Shown here piece after piece: positions 1 through 5,163 of a stretch of DNA of 5,163 bases (position 1 is its first letter; each line of letters opens with the position of its first letter). A model generated the notes under the pieces. That model was not told the DNA's origin. It did not search any database and was given only the letters and a program-made list of their open reading frames with translations. The DNA is taken from assembly GCA_002342205.1 (NCBI GenBank), contig DDPN01000117.1, forward strand, positions 15,934-21,096, written 5' to 3'. This DNA is from Chitinophagaceae bacterium UBA2467 (GTDB lineage Bacteria; Bacteroidota; Bacteroidia; Chitinophagales; Chitinophagaceae). A program made the position numbers and the translations under genes.

Positions 1-812
1 GCACGAAATAGCCCTTCCGCTTCACCCATGGCCACTGGCACTTTGTTAATGTCTGCTGCCTGAACAGCGATATTGAATGAACCTCCAGAATTAAAATTGC
101 GATCCACATTCGTATAAGTGGTCAATACTATATTATCTCTGCTAAAACCAAAGGATGAACCTCTGCTTTCCAAAACACCCAATACCCGATAAGGTATAGA
201 ATTGATTCGAATAATTTTATTGACAGCTAGTTGCGCCCCTTGTACAAATAACTTGTTGGCAACATCATGTCCCAACAAACAAACATTACGAGCAGATCGG
301 ACATCTGTTTGATTAAAATTGCGACCAACTTCTATAGCAAACCCATTCAGCTGTAAATAATTTTCATCACCACCCATCAAGGCAATATTGGGGCTTGTTT
401 TACGTGTCTCATAGGAGATAATAGAATTTCGTCCTGCACCAATACCAACAGAAACTTGTGCCGGAAAATCAAAACTGTCTACGAATTGTTGTGCCTGCTC
501 CAGTGTAATGATCTTGTCTAGGTTTGAAGTTCTCTCCTTTTTTTTACCTTTTTGAGAAAGCTTCATCTCTGCATTTTGATTCCCCCCATGACCAAATCGA
601 ATGTTTCGGGCTTTGTAGCGGATCGTAAATCCATTGGCTCCCATGGTTGAAAAGCTTTCCGTTAGCTTTTGATTCATGGCTTGGATAGCAGTGATAATTC
701 CAATTAATGCCATGATACCAAAGGCAATGATAGAAACAGTAAGCCCTGTTCTAAGTTTATTGCCTTTCACAGTGCGATAAGCCAACGAAAAAATATCAAC
801 GAAGTTCATCAT
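1..812 (-). CDS. MacB/FtsX-type ABC transporter permease, N-terminal part (3' end outside window)
   Basis: Integral inner-membrane permease of the MacB/FtsX family, whose members couple a cytoplasmic ATPase to export or to mechanical work in the periplasm; the substrate cannot be read from this part. Numbering from the second Met: residues 1-21 are a basic cytoplasmic tail (LAYRTVKGNKLRTGLT, matching the family pattern of R/K-x-NKLRT/S before the first helix). Residues 22-43 are the first membrane helix. From about 44 the chain is periplasmic, with TMGANGFTIR (55-64) matching the usual LGAN-x-F-x-I opening of the MacB_PCD domain. Later segments GRNF (162-165), ARNVCLLG (173-180) and YRVLGVLESRGSSFG (207-221) are also typical of that domain. 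A Lys-rich, low-complexity insert lies at 78-97. The C-terminal membrane helices are outside the window. Two adjacent ATG codons (812 and 809) can start it; an in-frame TGA at 833-831 rules out a longer start. No Shine-Dalgarno is visible. Same strand as nuoN, 69 bases downstream. Family assignment firm, substrate unknown. Confidence 0.88.
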   Translation of the reverse strand, partial: MMNFVDIFSLAYRTVKGNKLRTGLTVSIIAFGIMALIGIITAIQAMNQKLTESFSTMGANGFTIRYKARNIRFGHGGNQNAEMKLSQKGKKKERTSNLDKIITLEQAQQFVDSFDFPAQVSVGIGAGRNSIISYETRKTSPNIALMGGDENYLQLNGFAIEVGRNFNQTDVRSARNVCLLGHDVANKLFVQGAQLAVNKIIRINSIPYRVLGVLESRGSSFGFSRDNIVLTTYTNVDRNFNSGGSFNIAVQAADINKVPVAMGEAEGLFR

Positions 813-881
813 GACAACATGAAGGTACCATCATCAAGGCGGTAGACAAAGAAAAGCTTGATGAGCGGTTGAAAGGCGTTA
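813..881 (-). other. Spacer between nuoN and the permease, with coding-like open frame
   Basis: This 69-base spacer is about 45% GC by hand count (31/69), not AT-rich like the two short spacers inside the nuo operon. Read on the minus strand, one frame stays open from just after a TAA at 907-905 to a TGA at 811-809, and that TGA overlaps the permease ATG as ATGA. The frame reads FDNAFQPLIKL then FFVYRLDDGTFMLS, but has no ATG or GTG before its last few codons. It is therefore not annotated as a gene; it may be a gene remnant, a read-through extension of nuoN after a one-base shift, or chance. I see no T-tract terminator and no convincing promoter. Confidence 0.5.
831..864 (-). repeat. 8-bp perfect inverted repeat with 18-base loop in nuoN-permease spacer
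   Basis: TCATCAAG at 831-838 is the exact reverse complement of CTTGATGA at 857-864, leaving an 18-base loop at 839-856. In RNA from the minus strand it could form a modest hairpin 18 bases after the nuoN stop. It is only 3/8 GC in the stem and has no following U-run, so it does not look like a standard intrinsic terminator. It may act in processing or 3'-end stabilisation, or may be chance. Confidence 0.4.
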
Positions 882-2252
882 TCAAAAATAAAGCCAGCTA
901 AAAATTACTTCGGGATAAACACCCAAACATATAGTTAGGGCTGCAATTAGTAAAAGAAGCAATGAAAAAGAGCGCGGAAAAGCAACCGGGGTTGACTCAC
1001 CAGGCTCTTTGAAATAAATGGACTGAATTACTTTGAAATAGTAATAAACAGAAACCACTGCCATCAAAACAGCAATAATACCCAACCAAGTTGCAAAGGA
1101 CAATGCCGCTTTGATCATGAAGAGCTTTGCCAAAAATCCACCTGTCAAGGGTATACCTGCAAGAGATAAGAAGAAAATTGTCAATGCAGCCGCAGTAATA
1201 GGATCTTTCTTCCCTAACCCATTGAAACCTTCAAACGTATAATCACTCATGCGAGATAAGACAGCAAAAATTCCAATAGTAGCTAGCGAGTAACTAATTG
1301 CGTAAAGGAGAAAGCCCTCTTTTGCCGCACCATTGATTGCATAAACAGCCAAAAGCATAAAGCCTGCCTGGGCAATACTTGAGTAAGCCAACATCCTTTT
1401 GACACTTTGCTGAAAAACAGCAGTAAAGTTCCCAACAAACAAGGTAAGCACAACCAACACGGCCACCCATAATTGCCACTTCACAAACTGCATACTGAAT
1501 GTGTCTTCAAACAAACGAATAAAAGCACCGAATAATGCAACCTTTACTACTGTTGCCATAAATGAAGTGAAAACAGTTGGTGCCCCATCATACACATCAG
1601 GCGTCCAAAAATGAAAAGGAACAACGGAAACTTTGAATGACATTGAAAACAGCAAGAGTAAAATAGACGCTAACTGTAAACTAGACGTTAGTACTGTTGA
1701 ATCTACAGAAACCACTGCAGCGAAATTACCTCTGGCACCATAAAACAAAGCCATGCCCAATAACATAAGCCCTGTAGAGAACGAACCCAGTAAAAAATAT
1801 TTCAGCGCAGCCTCATTACTCTTTAAATTCTTTTTATCGCTAGCGGTTAGAATGTACAATGGAATAGAAATGATTTCAACCCCCAAGAAAAGAATCAAAA
1901 GAGAGGAATAAGAAGTAACCATAATCATTCCAGCGCATATAAAAAATAGTAACACCAGATAATCTGTAAAACCTGAACCTAGTTTCTCTATAGAGCGACC
2001 ACTTAAGAGTAAATAACAAAAAACCGCAAAGAGAATCAGTCCATTGAGAACAAGCGCATATCGATCAAAATGAAAAAGCCCTTCCGCATTCAAATTGAAT
2101 AATTGTACCCCTTTGAGCTCTGCAACATTTAGTAAAAACAGAACAGCCGAACCCACTAAAGCGATATAGTAATTAATGGATCTATTTTTCACGAACACGC
2201 TGCCAAATAAAAGCAGCACACCAAGCAAAGCAGAAACAAGAAGTGCGTTCAT
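882..2252 (-). CDS. nuoN: NADH-quinone oxidoreductase subunit N
   Basis: Antiporter-like membrane subunit of respiratory complex I, in the proton-pumping arm of the inner membrane next to the small subunits A/J/K/H. The 456-residue protein is nearly all membrane helices and fits the family (E. coli NuoN is 485). Expected channel residues are present: Glu126 in LGVEIISIPLY (E. coli E133), Lys151 in AALKYF (K158), Lys207 in SFKVSVVPFHFWTPD (K217), Lys237 in TVVKVALFG (K247) and Lys376 in GGFLAKLF (K395). VKRMLAYSSIAQAGFML (284-300) and LSLAGIPLTGGF (362-373) are signatures of the Proton_antipo_M domain. YDGAPT, in place of the EG/EGAPT seen elsewhere, still marks it as N rather than L or M. The ATG at 2252 lies 9 bases after the nuoM stop, which supports this start and translational coupling; no Shine-Dalgarno is visible. 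It ends with in-frame tandem stops TGA TAA (884-879). Last nuo gene of the operon. Confidence 0.97.
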   Translation of the reverse strand: MNALLVSALLGVLLLFGSVFVKNRSINYYIALVGSAVLFLLNVAELKGVQLFNLNAEGLFHFDRYALVLNGLILFAVFCYLLLSGRSIEKLGSGFTDYLVLLFFICAGMIMVTSYSSLLILFLGVEIISIPLYILTASDKKNLKSNEAALKYFLLGSFSTGLMLLGMALFYGARGNFAAVVSVDSTVLTSSLQLASILLLLFSMSFKVSVVPFHFWTPDVYDGAPTVFTSFMATVVKVALFGAFIRLFEDTFSMQFVKWQLWVAVLVVLTLFVGNFTAVFQQSVKRMLAYSSIAQAGFMLLAVYAINGAAKEGFLLYAISYSLATIGIFAVLSRMSDYTFEGFNGLGKKDPITAAALTIFFLSLAGIPLTGGFLAKLFMIKAALSFATWLGIIAVLMAVVSVYYYFKVIQSIYFKEPGESTPVAFPRSFSLLLLLIAALTICLGVYPEVIFSWLYF

Positions 2253-2261
2253 ATGAATAAC

Positions 2262-3740
2262 TTAGGATTTTCGAAATAATGAACTAATATCAGTTTGACT
2301 CATCAGCTCCTTTACAAAATCAGCAGATAAATCAAGCAACGGCTGAGGATACACGCCAAATACTAAAATAAAAACAACAATACTGGAAAGCGCAATCCAC
2401 TCGCCAGCGCTTAGTTGAATTGGTTGTACAGCGGACTGAGAGTATTCGCCATAAAATACTGAGCGAATCATTTGTAATGTGTAGACCGCAGAAAGTATGA
2501 TACCCAATCCACCCACGGATGCTAAAACCCAATAGTAATTAGAGGGAGTAGAAAGCAATCCATTAAAGAGTAAAAACTCACCCACAAATGCATTCGTGAG
2601 GGGAAGCGCAATATTGGCAAGTGCAATAATGACAAAGAAAATAGTTAATACAGGTGAATGTTGAGCCAGTCCACCCAGTGAGCGCATGTCACGCGTACCC
2701 GTTTTTCTTTCAATAATGTCTACCAGCATCCACATGCCAAGAATATTGATCCCATGCGTAAATGACTGCAATAGTAATCCCTGATACGCGGAAATATTTA
2801 GGGCAAAGGCCGCTGCAGATAATAAACCGATATGTGCAATAGAAGAATACGCAATCAATCTCTTTAGATCAGTTTGGCGCATTGCTAATAATGAACCGTA
2901 AACAATTCCGGCTACAGCCAGTGACATTACAACATCTCCCCACATGTAAGAGGCAATAGGAAGCAACGGCAAAAGCCATCTCAACAACCCCAAAATTCCC
3001 ATTTTGACCATCACAGCACTTAAGATAGCTGTGACAGGAGTTGGCGACTCCTCATAGGTATCTGGCTGCCAGGTGTGAAAAGGAAATACTGGTAACTTGA
3101 TTGCAAAAGACAGAAAGAAAAGCCAGAATAACCAAGACTGTTGATCTGCAGACAAGCGCAGTTTTCTAAAACTATCAATAGAGAAAGAGTGATCCGCAGT
3201 TAATGATTGCAAATACAAAATACCTACCAGCATTAATACCGATCCAAAAAAAGTATAGATGAAAAATTTAAATGTAACCGCAATACGGCGAGCACCTCCC
3301 CATTGAGATGCTAAGAAATACATTGGAATCAACGCAAGCTCCCAAAAGAAGTAAAAGAGCAATGAATCAGTTGCTAAAAAAACACCATTCATTCCTGCTT
3401 GTGCTAATAATAACCAGCCATAGAATGCATGGGGCCTTGAAACTTCTTTTTGCTGCATGTAAACAAAAAGAAAGAAGTAGGCGATCACATTTAATAAACA
3501 CAAAATCTTTCCCAGCCCATCCATTTTTAAACTAAATGAACTGCCCACCGAAGACAACCAAGGGATCGAAAACTGAAGCATTTCAGGTGTAGTCCACCAA
3601 ACCAGGCTTGCCAACATTACCAGCAACGAAGCAACAGCTACTTTTAAAGCAGCCAAAGAAGTGAAGCGAGCGTTTCCCTGATAGATAAAGAGAAAACCTG
3701 CTCCGATAATAGGGATTAATAACAGTAATAATGCAGCCAT
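2262..3740 (-). CDS. nuoM: NADH-quinone oxidoreductase subunit M
   Basis: Central antiporter-like membrane subunit of complex I, one of the proton channels of the inner-membrane arm, packed between NuoN and NuoL. Length is 492 residues (E. coli 509), with about 14 hydrophobic segments. Conserved channel residues are visible: Glu134 in FFWELALIPMYFL (E. coli E144), Lys215 in FAIKLPVFPFHTWQPD (K234), Lys246 in VMVKMGILGLLR (K265), His303 in AYSSIAHIG (H322), His329 in SFTHGINILG (H348) and Glu388 in AFVGEFLLFNG (E407). LPLTNAFVGEF is the broken-helix signature of the M subunit, and HTWQPDTYEESPTPV separates it from NuoL (TWLPDAMAGPTPVSA) and NuoN. Start ATG at 3740 lies 22 bases after the nuoL stop; the upstream bases are AT-rich without a Shine-Dalgarno. 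The N-terminal run LLLLLIPIIGAGFLFI is the usual first helix, supporting the start. Complete, with no missing key residue. Confidence 0.98.
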   Translation of the reverse strand: MAALLLLLIPIIGAGFLFIYQGNARFTSLAALKVAVASLLVMLASLVWWTTPEMLQFSIPWLSSVGSSFSLKMDGLGKILCLLNVIAYFFLFVYMQQKEVSRPHAFYGWLLLAQAGMNGVFLATDSLLFYFFWELALIPMYFLASQWGGARRIAVTFKFFIYTFFGSVLMLVGILYLQSLTADHSFSIDSFRKLRLSADQQSWLFWLFFLSFAIKLPVFPFHTWQPDTYEESPTPVTAILSAVMVKMGILGLLRWLLPLLPIASYMWGDVVMSLAVAGIVYGSLLAMRQTDLKRLIAYSSIAHIGLLSAAAFALNISAYQGLLLQSFTHGINILGMWMLVDIIERKTGTRDMRSLGGLAQHSPVLTIFFVIIALANIALPLTNAFVGEFLLFNGLLSTPSNYYWVLASVGGLGIILSAVYTLQMIRSVFYGEYSQSAVQPIQLSAGEWIALSSIVVFILVFGVYPQPLLDLSADFVKELMSQTDISSLFRKS

Positions 3741-3762
3741 AATTTATGCGTCTTGCACTTTT

Positions 3763-5163
3763 TTATTTTCTAATAAAAAACTGAACAAATAAAACAACCA
3801 CCATCGCTACCACCATCAATAAAACATAATTCCCAATCTGTCCGCTCTGTAAAAACCGTAATTGTCTTCCGGTGTATTGTACAGATCTTCCTACTCCATT
3901 TACCAAACCATCAATCAGACGAGGCTCTACCCACTCACGCAAAAATGCAGAAAGACGAGCCAGTGGTTTTACAATGATGTTATCATATAATTCATCTATA
4001 TACCATTTATTTTCAAATACCCGTAAAATTCCGGTGGACTGCTGCTCTGTTCGTTTGCTATAAATAAGCCAAGCAGCAATGATCACCACAACTACAAGAA
4101 GAGTCGTTGAGCCCATTAACATTAATTCTGTTTCATGTGAGATAGCATGAGAAAGCGTAGGTAGTATCGGTGACAAAAATTGACCAAGAGAGTCTGCCCC
4201 TTCTGTTAAAACAGCCGGAATACCTATCCAACCACCGGCAATGGAGAGAAGGGACAGTAACACCAACGGCAATAACATAACCCAGGGACTTTCATGCAAA
4301 TGGTGCAACTGCTCTTCTGTTCCGCGGAATGATCCATAGAAAGTAATAATCAACAAGCGGAACATATAAAATGCTGTCAACAATGCAGTGAAGACTGCGA
4401 TACCATATTGAATGGGATTATGAACAAACACACTTAACAAAATCGCATCTTTAGAAAAGAAACCACTGAGTGGTGGAATTCCGGCAATCGCCAAACAGCC
4501 TATCAAAAATGTAGCATGTGTTACTTTTAATTTTCCAGCAAGCCCACCCATTTTTCGAATATCTTGTTCACCACCCATTGCATGAATTACGCTACCACTT
4601 CCTAAGAAGAGTAATGCTTTAAAAAAGGCATGCGTCATTACATGAAACACAGCAGCGAGATATGCACCAGATCCTAAGGCCAAAAACATAAAGCCCAACT
4701 GGCTAACCGTAGAATAGGCAAGAACTTTTTTAATGTCATATTGCCGTAATGCAATGGTAGCAGCTAGTAAAGCCGTAGCCAATCCAACCCAGCTAATGAT
4801 TGAAAGTGTCAAAGGAGCAAGTGAATACAAAACATTGCTACGTGCAATCATATAAATACCTGCCGTTACCATGGTAGCAGCATGGATCAATGCAGATACA
4901 GGAGTAGGACCCGCCATCGCATCTGGCAACCAAGTATACAAAGGCAACTGTGCGCTTTTACCGGTAGCACCTACAAATAGCAATAAACTAACAATTGTAA
5001 TATCTGTAGTGGTAAATTTTGGCGTACCGTGGTTAGAGGTAATAAAGGAAAATACCTCTCCATAATTGGCAGACCCCGTTTTGATAATAAGCCAGAAGAC
5101 TGCTAATAGAAAAGCTAGATCACCAATACGATTCATGATGAATGCTTTATTAGCTGCTTTTGT
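3763..5163 (-). CDS. nuoL: NADH-quinone oxidoreductase subunit L, C-terminal three quarters (5' end outside window)
   Basis: Distal antiporter-like membrane subunit of complex I. 466 codons are visible; the frame is still open at the window edge (TKAANKAFI before MNRIGD), and that stretch matches the usual A-x-KKAFI-x-NR-x-GD motif, so the Met at 5136 is internal. By alignment in mind with E. coli, about 160 N-terminal residues are missing, including the TM5 glutamate (E144). Numbering from Met 5136: Lys60 in GKSAQLPLYTWLPD (E. coli K229), His85 in SALIHAATMVTAG (H254), His165, His169 and Lys173 in FHVMTHAFFKALLFL (H334, H338, K342), and Lys229-Asp230 in PPLSGFFSKDAIL (near K399-D400). The C-terminal part has the L-specific extension: a helix at 343-360, then WYIDELYDNIIVKPLARL and a long amphipathic stretch to about 418, the lateral helix that runs along the M and N subunits, then a final anchor helix at 436-454. 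This extension, plus the nuoM and nuoN neighbours, excludes a lone Mrp antiporter subunit. Confidence 0.97.
   Translation of the reverse strand, partial: TKAANKAFIMNRIGDLAFLLAVFWLIIKTGSANYGEVFSFITSNHGTPKFTTTDITIVSLLLFVGATGKSAQLPLYTWLPDAMAGPTPVSALIHAATMVTAGIYMIARSNVLYSLAPLTLSIISWVGLATALLAATIALRQYDIKKVLAYSTVSQLGFMFLALGSGAYLAAVFHVMTHAFFKALLFLGSGSVIHAMGGEQDIRKMGGLAGKLKVTHATFLIGCLAIAGIPPLSGFFSKDAILLSVFVHNPIQYGIAVFTALLTAFYMFRLLIITFYGSFRGTEEQLHHLHESPWVMLLPLVLLSLLSIAGGWIGIPAVLTEGADSLGQFLSPILPTLSHAISHETELMLMGSTTLLVVVVIIAAWLIYSKRTEQQSTGILRVFENKWYIDELYDNIIVKPLARLSAFLREWVEPRLIDGLVNGVGRSVQYTGRQLRFLQSGQIGNYVLLMVVAMVVVLFVQFFIRK

Noticed and set aside
818..851. Possible Bacteroidota promoter for the permease: TTTG, 19 bases, then TACCTTCA on the minus strand
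   Set aside because: The -7 element matches the TAnnTTTG consensus at only four of six fixed bases and would place the start of transcription almost on the start codon; too weak to annotate.
1294..1479. Minus-strand alternative-frame reading frames inside nuoN (1294-1479) and nuoM (2332-2532)
   Set aside because: They overlap well-supported conserved coding sequence in another frame; Cys/Trp-rich composition is typical of out-of-frame translation.
3308..3535. Plus-strand reading frame of 75 codons, and similar ones at 3872-4063 and 4871-5065
   Set aside because: All lie antisense inside strongly conserved nuoM or nuoL coding sequence, have no recognisable protein features, and are best explained as shadows.
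5134..5136. Met at 5136 as the nuoL start
   Set aside because: The frame continues open to the window edge with the conserved TKAANKAFI stretch directly before MNRIGD, a mid-protein motif in NuoL; the real start lies outside.
882..5163. Mrp-type Na+/H+ antiporter cluster instead of complex I
   Set aside because: The order L-M-N, the L-specific lateral helix and anchor helix, and the M- and N-specific motifs with their Glu/Lys sets fit complex I; no MrpB/C/E/F/G-like genes are present.
1..5163. Mobile elements, CRISPR arrays, tRNA/rRNA genes, attachment sites
   Set aside because: No direct repeats, terminal inverted repeats, transposase-like motifs, cloverleaf or rRNA sequences were seen; nearly all bases are covered by the four coding regions.

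Overview
This window carries the 3' end of a respiratory complex I (NADH:quinone oxidoreductase) operon followed by the start of an ABC-transporter permease gene. All genes lie on the minus strand, so transcription runs from high to low coordinates: nuoL (5' part cut off by the window edge), nuoM, nuoN, then a MacB/FtsX-type permease whose 3' part runs off the low-coordinate edge.

The organism is most likely a member of the Bacteroidota, plausibly near Chitinophagaceae. The reasons are moderate GC (estimated by eye at about 40%), AT-rich translation-initiation regions with no Shine-Dalgarno motif, the flavour of the NuoM/NuoN motifs (HTWQPDTYEESPTPV, PFHFWTPDVYDGAPT), and a MacB-like permease opening of the type common in that phylum. 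The phylum is an inference from recall, not from a search, and the family is a guess.

Layout: 5163-3763, nuoL, 466 codons visible, missing roughly the first 160 residues; 3762-3741, a 22-base spacer; 3740-2262, nuoM, complete; 2261-2253, a 9-base spacer; 2252-882, nuoN, complete, ending in tandem stops TGA TAA; 881-813, a 69-base spacer with an 8-bp inverted repeat and an open, coding-looking reading frame; 812-1, N-terminal 270 codons of the permease.

NuoL, NuoM and NuoN are the three antiporter-like membrane subunits of complex I. Each carries the glutamate and lysines expected of a working proton channel, except that the NuoL glutamate lies outside the window. Tight spacing indicates co-transcription and stoichiometric synthesis. 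The permease is unrelated in function to complex I, and no clear terminator or promoter separates it from nuoN, so partial read-through from the nuo operon is possible.

I see no RNA gene, mobile element, CRISPR array or novel multigene system here. The only stretch not explained by well-known genes is the short nuoN-permease spacer.
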